A DNA stretch of 64,000 nucleotides, from the NCBI GenBank assembly GCA_963783095.1, contig CAWAMR010000010.1, positions 46,868 to 110,867 on the forward strand, in the 5' to 3' direction. Shown here one piece after another: positions 18,157 to 28,040 of the stretch (its first letter is position 1; every line of letters begins with the position of its first letter). Made by a program: the position numbers and the translations under genes. This stretch comes from CAWAMR01 sp963783095. Lineage in GTDB: Bacteria > Planctomycetota > Planctomycetia > Gemmatales > Gemmataceae. The notes beneath the pieces are model-generated. The model did not search any database. It saw nothing but the letters and a program-made list of their open reading frames with translations, and was not told where the DNA came from.

Positions 18157-18378
18157 ATGCCCGTTGCAGTGAAAATCAAAGATGGGAACTGGAACTATGG
18201 CAAAGCAATCAACTTGCTCCTAATGCGCGGCGGTTCGTTTCAAACTCGACACGAACGAATCCTCATCGTGAATTCTGAACAGAAAAGAGTGTTGGAAGAC
18301 GCCGGCCTTGTAGAAACTGACGAACCGAAAGAAGGGTCAGGAAAGAAACGTGCCCGCAAAAAAAACGCACCCAGATAA
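18157..18378 (+). CDS. small basic hypothetical protein (73 aa)
   Basis: The start ATG 18157 follows a CGAGGA ribosome binding site by 6 bases. The upstream in-frame extension to 18046 lacks one. The sequence (MPVAVKIKDGNWNYGKAINL, then RGGSFQTRHERILIV) ends in a Lys/Arg tail GSGKKRARKKNAPR. No family is recognised. It overlaps the next frame by 29 bases, which indicates translational coupling. The pair resembles small toxin/antitoxin-like or phage-like modules, but nothing proves that. Confidence 0.6.
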   Translation: MPVAVKIKDGNWNYGKAINLLLMRGGSFQTRHERILIVNSEQKRVLEDAGLVETDEPKEGSGKKRARKKNAPR

Positions 18379-18802
18379 GTTCCGCGAGCGGCTTGACGAG
18401 CTAAGCAAAAGTATCCAGGAAGACCTTCAGTTGCCCAGTCTCGAAGCAAACCGATTGGAAGGGTATGCTTATCTCTTTCGGGTAGTTTTGCCATTGCTCG
18501 ATGCAAATGGCAAACCGGTCTTCACCGTTCCGATCCTGGATGAGTTGATTGCAGTCCTCAACAACCGATTCGGTGGGTGCATGGTAGCTTCGTCGTCATC
18601 GGCACCTCCATTGTGGGGACTTTGGCACCCCCCTCACGAGAAGCGAGCGGAGAAAGACTACCTGACGACTGCGGAAGTACTGGCCAACCCCATCGACGCA
18701 TCCAACCGGTTCTTCGTCGGCCTGAAGCCGATCCTGAAAACGGCGGGTCACATCGAGCAGCAGGAGATCTTGATTTCGCGAATCGAATGCCGATTGATGT
18801 AA
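18350..18802 (+). CDS. hypothetical protein (150 aa), coupled to upstream gene
   Basis: The frame begins at GTG 18350 within the end of the previous gene. An internal site could be used instead. The product begins MPAKKTHPDKFRERLDELSK, is rich in helix formers to residue 75, then has LWGLWHPPHEKRAEKDYLTT and a C-terminal IEQQEILISRIECRLM. I recognise no family. Codon use is like the neighbours. Function unknown. Confidence 0.55.
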   Translation: MPAKKTHPDKFRERLDELSKSIQEDLQLPSLEANRLEGYAYLFRVVLPLLDANGKPVFTVPILDELIAVLNNRFGGCMVASSSSAPPLWGLWHPPHEKRAEKDYLTTAEVLANPIDASNRFFVGLKPILKTAGHIEQQEILISRIECRLM

Positions 18803-18865
18803 TGTCCAATTTCGCTACCTACGGAATACTCTTAACTCTCTCCTTCCCATTACCACCCAAACCCA

Positions 18866-19765
18866 ATGAAAACACTCTTCCTCTCCGCAGTTATGGCTCT
18901 CGGCTCCCCATGCTGGGCCGCGGAACCTGAAATCATCGATGTCTGGCCTGGCAAACCGCCCGGCGAGACCAAAGAACTTCCGCCCGAAAAGGATCTCGCC
19001 AAACCCGATGATAAGCCGGTTGGCGATCGGCGCATCCAGAAGATTACCAATGTCTCGAAACCTACCCTGGCGATCTATCGTCCGAGCAAGGCGATCGATA
19101 CCGGTGCAGCAGTCATCGTACTTCCCGGTGGCGGACATTTCATCCTCGCCTACGACCACGAAGGCACTGAAGTCGCCGAGTGGCTGGCAAAGATCGGTGT
19201 GACCGGAATCGTTCTGAAATATCGAGTTCCGGCCCGCGACCCCGTCAAACCCTGGCTGGATGCGGTGCAAGATGCACAACGGGCGGTGAGCCTGGTACGG
19301 AGCAAGGCTGAGGAGTGGCACATTGACCCAAAACGGGTCGGTATTCTTGGCTTTTCCGCGGGCGGCGAAACCGCCGGCCTGGCTGCGATTCTCCATAACA
19401 AGCGACAGTATGCAGCCATCGACAAGATCGATGAAGTCTCGGATCGACCCGACTTTGCCATCCTCATTTACCCTGGCGGCTTCCTCGAAAAGGACAACAC
19501 CAAACTCAAAGAATACGCGCATCCGACCAAGGATACTCCGCCGATGTTTCTGGCGCACGCCTTCGATGACCCGGTTGATGTGCGGAATAGTCTGTTGCTG
19601 GCCACCGAGCTAAAAGCGCTCAAGATCTCGACGGAACTGCACGTGTATGCCACGGGTGGACATGGTTACGGAATCCGCAAGACGGGGCATCCCGTCAACT
19701 CTTGGCCCGAAAGAGTTCAGGAATGGATGAGCAAGCAAGGATATTTGAAATCGCGTCGCGATTAG
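18866..19765 (+). CDS. secreted alpha/beta hydrolase (Aes/BD-FAE-like esterase)
   Basis: The 299-aa product has a signal peptide (MKTLFLSAVMALGSPCWAA). VIVLPGGGHFILAYDHEG supplies the HGG-like oxyanion region. ILGFSAGGETAGLAA (near residue 165) has the GxSxG nucleophile. AHAFDDPVDV and GGHGYG near the end give the Asp and His. The pattern matches the periplasmic esterase/lipase group often annotated as xylanase-linked acetyl esterases, so carbohydrate deacylation is plausible. It is followed directly by a perfect gtggtca hairpin. Confidence 0.85.
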   Translation: MKTLFLSAVMALGSPCWAAEPEIIDVWPGKPPGETKELPPEKDLAKPDDKPVGDRRIQKITNVSKPTLAIYRPSKAIDTGAAVIVLPGGGHFILAYDHEGTEVAEWLAKIGVTGIVLKYRVPARDPVKPWLDAVQDAQRAVSLVRSKAEEWHIDPKRVGILGFSAGGETAGLAAILHNKRQYAAIDKIDEVSDRPDFAILIYPGGFLEKDNTKLKEYAHPTKDTPPMFLAHAFDDPVDVRNSLLLATELKALKISTELHVYATGGHGYGIRKTGHPVNSWPERVQEWMSKQGYLKSRRD

Positions 19766-19865
19766 TGGTCAGTGGATAGTGGTCAGTGGTCAGTAAATGC
19801 AAAGACAGAAGACCTCCAGAATTTTTGGTATTTACTGACCACTGACCACTATCCACTGACCACTA
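19763..19865. repeat. perfect gtggtca word hairpin
   Basis: The 36-bp arm at 19763-19798 is exactly complementary to 19830-19865. Each arm is made of GTGGTCA-type 7-mers plus the core AGTAAAT. The loop begins GCAAAGACAGAA. It separates convergent genes ending at 19765 and 19876, a bidirectional terminator position. Confidence 0.92.
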
Positions 19866-19875
19866 TTCCTGACCA

Positions 19876-20937
19876 CTATTTCTTGTCGGTCTCCTTGAGT
19901 AATGTCTCGACCGCTTTTTCCAGCTCTTCTTCTCGGATGTTCTTGTAGCGGATGACGCCCTTGGCGTCGATCACATAGATCGTCGGGAAGAAACGCACAT
20001 TCCACTCTTTCGCGATGCCGATGCTCGACCCCTGCCACCAGTGAACCCAGGGCATTTCCTCTTTCTTCAAGAACTTTTCCAGGTCTTCCTTCTCATCATC
20101 CACACTGAGGCTGATGAGTGCGAAAGGCTTGTCCTTGAATTTCTTGACCATCTGGCGTTCGTGAGGAATCATGGCCCGGCAGGGACCACACCAGGTTGCC
20201 CAAATATCGAGAACCACGACCTTCCCGGCATAGTCGCTGAGTTTGACCGTTTTATCCTTCAGATCCCGGCTCGGTGTTTCAGGAGCTTTCTTGCCAATGG
20301 CAAGGTTGCGAAGTTCAAATAACAACCCCTTCGTCATCTCTCCCAGCGTCTGGTCCTGTAGCTTGACATCGCCGTATTCCTTCACCACTCGATCGAGATA
20401 TTTTTCCCCTTCCGCAAGAGCCTTCTTGTCGCCTTCCTGGCCTTGTTCCACCAGGGTACGTCCCAGCGCCAGGCAGGCATAAGCCTGCGCGGTCTTGTCG
20501 GGATTCTCGGCAAGCACTTTTTCCAGGAACGGTTTCGCTTCTTTCGGGCCGCCCTCGTTGAAGTAGACGCAAATCTCCTTCATCTTGGGATTTTTGGCGT
20601 GATGTGCGGCCAGAACCTCATAAATCTTTGGCGAATCGGCATCGACATGCCTCATGATGAACTCGATCATGCTCAGGGCAAAATCGCTTTTCGGGTCGGC
20701 GTCAATGAGGGGCATGATCTTGGCAATGATCTTGTCCGGTTTCGGCATTTCCTTCTCGAATATCTCTTTCTTTTGTGCGTTGGTTTCCGCTGCCTTGATC
20801 TTCTTCATCACTTTAATGAAGTCGGTCTTGATCTTCTCGAATTTTTCCTTGCGTTCCTTGAGAACTTCACTATCTTCCGCAAACACCGGCACCGCGATCA
20901 ATGCCGCACCCAATAACCCGGCCATTGCCATACGCAT
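19876..20937 (-). CDS. exported TlpA-like thioredoxin-fold protein
   Basis: The 353-aa protein starts with a signal peptide (MRMAMAGLLGAALIAVPVFA). A helical region of about 190 residues contains TPR-like phrases (AQAYACLALGRTLVEQGQEG). The C-terminal thioredoxin/AhpC-TSA domain has the redox motif WCGPC in VVLDIWATWCGPCRAMIPHE, near residue 240, and the cis-Pro region FFPTIYVID. Such TlpA/ResA-type proteins reduce or exchange disulfides outside the cytoplasm. The partner is unknown. Confidence 0.88.
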   Translation of the reverse strand: MRMAMAGLLGAALIAVPVFAEDSEVLKERKEKFEKIKTDFIKVMKKIKAAETNAQKKEIFEKEMPKPDKIIAKIMPLIDADPKSDFALSMIEFIMRHVDADSPKIYEVLAAHHAKNPKMKEICVYFNEGGPKEAKPFLEKVLAENPDKTAQAYACLALGRTLVEQGQEGDKKALAEGEKYLDRVVKEYGDVKLQDQTLGEMTKGLLFELRNLAIGKKAPETPSRDLKDKTVKLSDYAGKVVVLDIWATWCGPCRAMIPHERQMVKKFKDKPFALISLSVDDEKEDLEKFLKKEEMPWVHWWQGSSIGIAKEWNVRFFPTIYVIDAKGVIRYKNIREEELEKAVETLLKETDKK

Positions 20938-21448
20938 AAATGCACTCCTGCCCTGTGGACGAAGGGTTTCGACTCGAAATCTTTCGTCAATTTACCTTTC
21001 TCGACGATGGAGGTAAAGCCCTACAGTAGTTCCAGGTACCAAGTTCCAAGTTGAAGACCGTCAACTCTTCGGGTTTTCAATTTGGAACTGTTGAGCCACA
21101 GTAGAAATTTCCGGTCTTAACTCGTTAGAAATGTCCTCTTTGTTGACATACGCCCCAGAGTTTGTCGCATGGCGGTCGATGCCCTGGCCGGAAGAAAAGT
21201 CGCAGAGGGGCACCCGGTGAGTTTATCGCATGGCGGTCGATGCCAGAGCGCAGAAGACGAAAAAGCTCAAGCGCTACCCGCGAAAGCGGACATTTCTATC
21301 GAGGCCAAAATGCGGACATTTCTATCGAGGCATGACAAAGAGAAAATCGTGAACTTGCTTCACTGCTGTTTTCTTGTTACGCTCTTCATTCTCCTGGTAT
21401 CGAAGGGATTGACTCATCCTACGCTGCGATCCCGATTGGAGATACTCA
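20938..21448. repeat. intergenic region with three kinds of short repeat
   Basis: No gene is supported. AGTTCCAAGTTGAA (21042-21055) and TTCAATTTGGAACT (21076-21089) form a short mirrored pair. A 24-bp unit with TCGCATGGCGGTCGATGCC occurs at 21160-21183 and 21221-21244. GCGGACATTTCTATCGAGGC occurs at 21286-21305 and 21312-21331. Its inverse core, AGAAATGTCC, lies near 21127-21136, so the outer elements face each other like transposon ends. Confidence 0.65.
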
Positions 21449-21982
21449 ATGAGCAAATCGCTATTCCTGACATTGGCCTGTTTCGTCGTTCCATCGAACA
21501 GCACTGGTGCTGAGGAACCGAAAGATCCTTATGCTGATGTCATCAAGAAAGTGGAAGCACGGTTCGAGCCGACTGAAGCTAGACCCGGCCAATCCGTGAT
21601 ATTGAAGATCGAATTGAGAATTGCAAAAGGATGGATCACCTACCCAACCAAACAGCCCGACTTGCGGGCGCAAGATTGTGTGAACAGGATCGCGTTCCCC
21701 AAAGACGGCCTGGTGACTTTTACAGGTAAGATCAAGGAACCGGAGAACCCCACGATTCGGGATGAACCGATCGCATTTATCAAAGATCTTCATTCTTATC
21801 CCGGTGGCGGGATCTGGGAATGCGAGGCCGTGATTTCTCCGAAGGCACCGCCGGGACCACAGACTGTGAAAGTTCAATTCCGGCCAAGAATTCATAATGA
21901 GGAAAACTGTGGTCCTCGCAAGTTATTCGAGTTTCAGGCTATGATCAAGGTTGTCGGCGAGCCAATCAAGGAAAAGAAGTAA
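21449..21982 (+). CDS. exported DsbC/DsbD-N-like domain protein
   Basis: The 177-aa protein has an N-terminal hydrophobic leader ending near NSTGAEEP. It then shows the beta-rich pattern of the disulfide bond corrector domain found at the N-terminus of DsbD: FEPTEARPGQSVILKIELRI, GWITYPTKQPDL and FTGKIKEPENP. The DsbD alpha domain passes electrons in the periplasm through a Cys pair. Here the Cys residues (QDCVNRI, WECEAV, ENCGPRK) do not match a clear pair, so redox activity is uncertain. Assignment is at fold level only. Confidence 0.6.
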   Translation: MSKSLFLTLACFVVPSNSTGAEEPKDPYADVIKKVEARFEPTEARPGQSVILKIELRIAKGWITYPTKQPDLRAQDCVNRIAFPKDGLVTFTGKIKEPENPTIRDEPIAFIKDLHSYPGGGIWECEAVISPKAPPGPQTVKVQFRPRIHNEENCGPRKLFEFQAMIKVVGEPIKEKK

Positions 21983-22066
21983 GGTCCGAATCACTTCATC
22001 TTGCGAGACTCTTCAATCCAGGTTATCTCTATTTTCTGAACGCCCCTATTTACCGGGAGTCTGCTC

Positions 22067-22408
22067 ATGTACGAGATTATCTGTCTGGGGCTTGCGATGG
22101 TCGCTCCTTGTTCCAAAGCGATCAAAGATTGGGTCAATGACTCACCGCGTGTCGGAAATATCGTGATTGTTGGGAACTTCATCACTCCACAGGGCGAAAT
22201 CCTTGAACAAGTGGACATAACCCCCGGACAACGGCTGTCTCGATGGGAAATGTGGCAAGCAGAACGCCGCCTGCGCAAGCATTTTGCGGATTCTCCCTAT
22301 TTCACGATGGGCAAGGGGCCGCGAATTCTCATCGAAAATACGAAAGAGACTTTCAGGTCCATCACGATTGAGTTCCCCGAACAGCGCCTGGCGGGCGACT
22401 CGAAGTAA
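22067..22408 (+). CDS. single POTRA-like domain protein
   Basis: The 113-aa protein has a short hydrophobic start (MYEIICLGLAMVAP). The centre reads IVIVGNFITPQGEILEQVDI followed by TPGQRLSRWEMWQAERRLRK. This is the beta-alpha-alpha-beta-beta pattern of a POTRA domain from BamA/FtsQ-like proteins. POTRA repeats normally precede an outer-membrane barrel and bind substrate proteins. Here no barrel follows, so it may be a free adaptor. The gene at 22418 starts 9 bases after the stop, suggesting co-transcription. Confidence 0.65.
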   Translation: MYEIICLGLAMVAPCSKAIKDWVNDSPRVGNIVIVGNFITPQGEILEQVDITPGQRLSRWEMWQAERRLRKHFADSPYFTMGKGPRILIENTKETFRSITIEFPEQRLAGDSK

Positions 22409-22417
22409 TCTCCCGAC

Positions 22418-23482
22418 ATGTCATTACCGATTCGCTACCGTCGATTTCGCAAGGCGCGCATCCTCCTACTTTGTGGTGTGGGATGCTTTTTCGTTTTGCA
22501 ACTGGTTCTCGGACTGGTCTTTGAGCAATGCTGCATCGGCATCTGCGATCCGGAATACGCGCTCCACGAAGAACGTCTTCGGCAGCGCATTGCGGAGCAT
22601 CCCGAACGGCCCCTCCTGGTGATGTTCGGCAGCTCGCAAATCAACAACGGCTTTGAGGCCCAACTCACCCAGGAGTTGCTGGGCCAACATTGGACGGTCT
22701 TCAATTTCGGGCTGACGACCGCCGGCCCGCTCTTGCAGCAAGTTTGCTACGATCGCCTGCGTGCCAAGGGCATTCGACCCAGCGTTGTCTTTTTCGAGGT
22801 AATGCCTCCCTTTTTTCGAGAGTGCTCCCAGCCTTTGGACCAGTCGATGCTCGACGGCTCCCGGCTTTCGCTGGGTGAAATCCTCACGCTGCCGGGCAAT
22901 GGCGATGCTCTCGCGGGTCCGATCCGGAAATATGCGTTCGGACGGTTCCTTACCTGTTGGCGCTATGCCGGCAACGTCCAGGATCAACTGGGTTTGCGAT
23001 GTGCATCATCCGAATCGGTCGTCGATTATCAAAAGCTGATGGATGGACACGGTTGGATGCCCGTCCCATTTGCGAAAGGAACGAAACGACCCGATCTGAT
23101 CGCGCTGGCGCATCGACAGTATGATGCGTGTTACTGCGATTTTCAGTTGTCGCACGATCAGGTTCAGCGCATGGAAAATCTTATCCGCAGCGCCCAGCGG
23201 GATGGGGTGCAAGTCGGGCTGGTATTGATGCCGGAAGGAAGTGAATTTCGCAGGCTCTATTCACCCACCATGAACGCCACGACCCAAGAATTGTTGGAGC
23301 ACTGGCGGACGGAATTGGGCGTGCCGATCGTGGACGGTAGGGAGTGGCTTCCCGATGAATGGTTTTACGATATGCACCACCTGACCCAAACCGGTGCCAC
23401 GACCTTCTCCAATCTTTTCCAGCAGACCGTTCGCATCAAGTATCCGGAGCTGTTGGGGGCACCGGTGAGCGGGGGACGTTAG
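22418..23482 (+). CDS. membrane-anchored SGNH-like protein
   Basis: The 354-aa protein has an N-terminal helix (ILLLCGVGCFFVLQLVLGLV). A soluble region follows with RPLLVMFGSSQINNGFEAQL near residue 65, resembling the GDS-like nucleophile block of SGNH hydrolases. FNFGLTTAGPLLQQ comes next, and the C-terminal block YDMHHLTQTGATTFSN supplies a DxxH-like motif. The layout resembles DUF1574-type proteins in surface polysaccharide acetylation, but catalytic assignment is tentative. It ends before a duplicated palindrome. Confidence 0.6.
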   Translation: MSLPIRYRRFRKARILLLCGVGCFFVLQLVLGLVFEQCCIGICDPEYALHEERLRQRIAEHPERPLLVMFGSSQINNGFEAQLTQELLGQHWTVFNFGLTTAGPLLQQVCYDRLRAKGIRPSVVFFEVMPPFFRECSQPLDQSMLDGSRLSLGEILTLPGNGDALAGPIRKYAFGRFLTCWRYAGNVQDQLGLRCASSESVVDYQKLMDGHGWMPVPFAKGTKRPDLIALAHRQYDACYCDFQLSHDQVQRMENLIRSAQRDGVQVGLVLMPEGSEFRRLYSPTMNATTQELLEHWRTELGVPIVDGREWLPDEWFYDMHHLTQTGATTFSNLFQQTVRIKYPELLGAPVSGGR

Positions 23483-23542
23483 TCCCTGTTTTCGGTTTTA
23501 CCCAATTCACTTTCTGCTTGACATTTCATCTTGCTGATGGTA

Positions 23543-23620
23543 ACTTTGCAATGCAAAGCAATTGTCGAGACCGGCAATCGCTTTTTATTTCGATTATTAC
23601 TTTGCAATGCAAAGCAATTG
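23543..23620. promoter_or_regulatory. duplicated palindromic site, possible operator pair
   Basis: ACTTTGCAATGCAAAGCAATTG occurs exactly at 23543-23564 and again at 23599-23620, centres 56 bp apart. Its core TTTGCA-A-TGCAAA is an odd-length palindrome. The position, 56-155 bases upstream of the radical SAM gene, fits paired repressor sites. The function is inferred. Confidence 0.5.
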
Positions 23621-23675
23621 CCGAATTCGTCGCAAAGAACATCAGCCTTCCAGCCCAAACGCGAGGAACAAGATC

Positions 23676-25185
23676 GTGACAATACACGTAGTGCCAAAAC
23701 CCATGCGAGTTGCGCCCAAGTTGAATCCATCGATTGTGACCAATCCCGTTCGTCGTAAGTATGCCTTGTTGCTGAACCCGTTTTATCCAAAAGACCCTCA
23801 TGCGAGTTTTGGCAAGCATGTCCTCACACCAACTCTGGCGTTGACCAGCATTGCTGGTAGCACCCCCCACGACTGGGAGGTGCGCTACCTGGGATGAGAA
23901 CCTCCTGCAGGGTTCACCTCCATACGAACCATTTCCAGAGGTCGTAGGGATCACGGTTCATCTGACTTTTGCCGAGCGAGCCTATGAACTGGCTCATTGG
24001 TATCGTGCACGTGGTGCCAAAGTAATCTTCGGAGGTCTCCATGTCTTGTCGTGCCCCGACGAGGTTCGTCCGCATGCTGACGCGATTTGCATTGGTGAAG
24101 GAGTCCAGGTTTGGGGCGATGTCTTGCGCGATGTAGCGAGAAACCAGTTGAGACCCGTCTACAACGGCAGCTATCGAAGGCCGTATCGCGATGACCCCGC
24201 GCCCCGGCGGGATTTGCTGCCGCGCGACGGCTTCCTGACAACCACAAGCCTCATCGCCACTCGGGGTTGTCACAATCGTTGCGGCTTTTGTTATCTTTCC
24301 ACGCAGGGGCTTCAAATGCCGTACCTCATGCGCGACGTGGAGCAGATCGTCGATGAATTCCGCGCGGATGGCCAGCCTTACGCGGTGTTCGTGGACAATA
24401 ACCTTGGCTCCCGTCCGGACTATCTTCGAAGGCTTTGCCGGGCGCTTCGGCCGCTGGAAAGGATTTGGAGCGCTGCGGTTTCAATCGATGTCACGGATGA
24501 TCCATCCCTGGTGAAAGAAATGGCCCTCGCGGGTTGCACGGGTGTATTTGTCGGCTTTGAGTCGCTCACCAATGCCAATATCACCGCAAGCAAGAAGAAA
24601 AGTCCGCTCACGGAAGAATATGCGAACCAAGTCGAGATTTTTCATCGTTACGGCATCCAAGTAAACGGCAGTTTCGTCCTTGGTTTCGATCACGATGGCC
24701 CCGATGTGTTCGCTCATACGGCGGAATGGATCGAGGCCTGCCGATTAGAGTGTGCCACGTTTCATATCTTGACGCCGTATCCGGGGACTCCTCTATTCCG
24801 GCAGATGGAGGCCGAAGGGCGAATTCTTCATCGCAATTGGTCCCTTTACGACACGGGCAATGTGGTCTTCAAACCGAAACGGATGACTGAAGCCCAACTG
24901 GCAGAAGGTTATGAGTGGTGTTACCGCCGGCTGTTCTCGCATGCATCGATCTGGCGACGACGGCCTGCTGACTGGCGTGCTGTGCCACCGTATTTGGCGA
25001 TGTCATATCTCTACAAGCGATCGAACTGGCTCTGGCATCTCTTGATCAGGCGAAAGATGACGGCGAAAGCATGGAGTTGGTTGGTCGAGTGGACACGCAG
25101 AAGACACGTGAGGTTTCGCAAACATCTGGAGAAACTCGATTCTCCCGTGTGCCGATCGATGAGCGTGGTTTCAGCAGGAGTTTAG
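23676..25185 (+). CDS. B12-binding-domain radical SAM protein, frameshifted
   Basis: GTG 23676 follows GAGGA by 8 bases. The first frame reads RRKYALLLNPFYPKDPHASF to EVRYL near 23890. The second continues WDENLLQGSPPYEPFPEVVG to the stop at 25185. A one-base shift in CCTGGG divides them. The N-terminal 140 residues fit a cobalamin-binding Rossmann domain (RARGAKVIFGGLHV). The radical SAM cluster is CHNRCGFCYLS, a CxxxCxxC motif, followed by VDNNLGS and FVGFESL. The joined length of about 500 aa is normal. Such enzymes methylate or rearrange unactivated carbons; the substrate is unknown. Confidence 0.8.
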
Positions 25186-25267
25186 CACGAAATCCCGTTT
25201 CCTCTCTTCCCGTCATCGCTATAATACCTGAACCAAAGCACACGTTCGATAACCGGAGGCGGGAAGG

Positions 25268-27392
25268 ATGGCCGCGCAGTTTCAACTCGTCAGCGACTAT
25301 AGCCCGGCCGGCGATCAGCCCCAGGCCATTGCCCAGATTCTCGACGGTTTTCAGCAGCAAAAGAAGCGCTTCCAGGTTCTCCTCGGTGCCACGGGAACCG
25401 GCAAGACCTTTACCGCCGCCAATATCATTGCCGCACTGAACAAGCCGACTCTTGTCCTGGCTCACAACAAAACCCTGGCAGCGCAACTCTACAAGGAGTT
25501 CAAAGGGTTTTTTCCTCACAACGCCGTCTGTTATTTCGTCAGCTACTACGATTATTACCAGCCTGAAGCCTATATTCCTCAACGCGACATCTACATCGAG
25601 AAAGACTCCTCGATCAATCAAAACATCGATCGTCTTCGTCTCTCGGCAACCGGGGCACTGGTGAGCCGGGAGGATGTGATTATCGTGGCCAGCGTTTCGT
25701 GCATTTATGGTCTCGGCTCGCCCAGCGATTACAAGCGCATGATGATCTTCCTCACCCACGGCGAGACGATCGCGCGTGAAACGCTGCTGTTGAAACTGGT
25801 CGATGTCCAGTATCAGCGCAACGACGTGGCCTTTGAACGTGGACGGTTTCGCGTGCGCGGCGACACCATTGAAGTCTGGCCGGCCTCCGAAGAATACGCG
25901 CTGCGCATCGAACTCTTCGGCGACACGGTGGATGGACTGGCCGTCATCAACCCCATCAGCGGCGAGACCATTCGCACCTTGAATGAATTGTACGTTTACC
26001 CCGCCAAGCACTTCGTCACACCCGAAGAACGAACGCGCGTGGCGATCGAGGGCATCGAACAGGAACTCAACGCCCGGCTGGAGCAATTCAAGAACGAGGG
26101 CAAACTGCTCGAAGCAGAACGACTCAAAGCGCGCACCCGCTACGATCTCGACATGCTGCGCGAAGTCGGCTACTGTTCCGGCGTGGAAAACTATCGCGCT
26201 GGTTCAGCGGTCGAAATGTCGGCGAGCCTCCTTATACCCTCATCGACTTCTTCCCCGAAGATTTTCTCTGCATCGTGGATGAATCTCATGTTTCGCTGCC
26301 GCAGGTGCGCGGCATGCACGCCGGGGATGCGAGCCGAAAGCAAACACTTGTCGAACACGGTTTTCGTCTGCCCAGCGCTCTGGATAATCGCCCGCTTCGC
26401 TTTGAAGAATGGGAATCCCATCTCAAGCAGGTGTTGTGTCTATCGGCCACGCCCGGCCCAACGGAACTGGAACGAACCGGCGGCGAGATTGTCGAACAAG
26501 TCATCCGGCCCACCGGGCTGGTCGATCCCATCATCTACGTTCGCACGGCACGCGGCCAGGTGCCCGATCTGGTCAAAGAAATCAACCTGCGCGCAGGCGC
26601 AAAGAACGCGTTCTCGTCACCACGCTGACCAAGCGGATGTCGGAAGACCTGACCAACTATTTCCGCGAAGCCGGGCTGCGCTGCAAATGGTTGCACTCGG
26701 AACTCGATGCCATCGAACGGGTGCAAGTGCTCCGCGAGCTTCGCGAAGGCGGCTTCGATGTATTGGTCGGCGTGAACCTGTTGCGCGAAGGCCTCGATTT
26801 GCCGGAAGTATCCCTGGTGGCGGTTCTGGATGCCGACAAGGAAGGGTTCTTGCGCAGTGAAACTTCCCTGATCCAAACGATTGGCCGGGCCGCACGGAAC
26901 GTCAACGCGGAAGTGATTCTCTACGCCGACCGGGTGACCGATTCCATGCAGCGCGCGATGGACGAGACAGCACGTCGGCGCAAATTGCAGTTGGAATACA
27001 ACAAGACGCACGGGATCACGCCGCGCACGGTGGTATCGGCGATCAAGAGCATTATCGAAGATGAAATCGCCGCCCACCAGATTGCCCAGGACGCCGCCGG
27101 CATCAAGGAAATGGACTATGTGACGGCGGAGTATCTGGAGCAACTTCAGGAGGAGATGTTGCAAGCGGCGAAAGATCTCGACTTTGAGCGCGCTGCGCAG
27201 CTGCGTGATACGATCCGAAACCTGAAGCGCGGCATGCTGGAGCGGGAAATTGAGAAAGCAGAAAAGGAGAAGAACGATGCGAGAGTTTCCGAGTTGAGCG
27301 AGCAGTTGGCCAAACTCAACGAAGGAAGTATGCCGGAACCTCAGAAGAAAAAGAAACGGGGCGGCAAGGCACGGAGAAAAGGTGGAGAGTGA
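25268..27392 (+). CDS. uvrB: excinuclease ABC subunit B, two frameshifts
   Basis: Three frames together make a complete UvrB of about 708 aa. The first has the Walker A motif GATGTGKT, the beta-hairpin region YYDYYQPEAYIP and ends VENYR near 26205. The second has EDFLCIVDESHVSLPQVRGM (motif II DESH) and LCLSATPGPTE, ending INLRAG near 26602. The third has KERVLVTTLTKRMSEDL, GLDLPEVSLVAVLDADKEGF (motif VI region) and a C-terminal UVR domain (LQEEMLQAAKDLDFERAAQL). UvrB loads onto damaged DNA with UvrA and positions UvrC. Conservation across both breaks points to sequencing indels. The start follows GGAGGCGGGAAGG. Confidence 0.9.
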
Positions 27393-27498
27393 AGGGTGGA
27401 GGGTGGTGAATGGAGGATGAATAAAGACATTGAAACCACCTCCATAATGTCTTCTTTCACCCCCTACCCTCCACCCTTCACCCTCCACCCTTCACCCT
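27382..27498. repeat. gggtgga word hairpin after uvrB
   Basis: GTGGAGAGTGAAGGGTGGAG and following bases (27382-27410) are mirrored at 27456-27498, where ACCCTCCACCCTTC repeats. The left arm covers the uvrB stop codon. A probable terminator. Confidence 0.8.
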
Positions 27499-27629
27499 TA
27501 TAAATTGCCCTTTACATCATCTGATTGTCTGGGTATTCCCCTTTCTCTCACGCAAGAAAAACTATTCCATTCGCGGATGACGCTGGTCGGGGGGCCTGCA
27601 TTTGCGAGGACGATGGGGGGAAATCGTTC

Positions 27630-28040
27630 ATGCGACGATTCACGATTAGAATCTTGGCATTCGTCTTGTCCGCCTCTGTTTTGGCGCTTGAAGCGCAAGC
27701 GGGAACAACAGCGCGCGGCCAAACTGATTCACCGCCGGTGCCTACGCAAGAGTCGGTGAATAAAGCACAGGCCAAAGAGTATCAACTCTATCAAGAGCGA
27801 CTCGCCGTCGTATTCAAACTCCGGGCAATTGCCTTGGAGACCCGAGATGAAGCACTGAATCAGAAAGCGGAGCAGTTGGAAGCCATGGCCTGGAAGATCT
27901 ACGATCAGCGCGCAATTAAACTTCAGACGGTCGTAGTCGCCGACCCACCTGCGAATGCCGCTGCGAATCCCAAACCCAGCAGACCAAAACCCGTTTTGCA
28001 TGCACCAAACGGCCGACCGATCCGGGAGGACAATCCATGA
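27630..28040 (+). CDS. exported hypothetical protein (136 aa)
   Basis: ATG 27630 follows GGGGGGAAA. A signal peptide (MRRFTIRILAFVLSASVLAL, cut near AQA) is followed by a Gln/Glu-rich helical segment (AKEYQLYQERLAVVFKLRAI), probably a coiled coil. The tail is Pro/Ala-rich. No family is recognised. The stop overlaps the start of the lipoprotein gene in ATGA, so the two are translationally coupled. Confidence 0.65.
   Translation: MRRFTIRILAFVLSASVLALEAQAGTTARGQTDSPPVPTQESVNKAQAKEYQLYQERLAVVFKLRAIALETRDEALNQKAEQLEAMAWKIYDQRAIKLQTVVVADPPANAAANPKPSRPKPVLHAPNGRPIREDNP

Noticed and set aside
25268..27392. uvrB considered as a pseudogene
   Set aside because: All motifs are intact on both sides of each shift, and the same kind of indel occurs across the window, so sequencing error is the simpler explanation.
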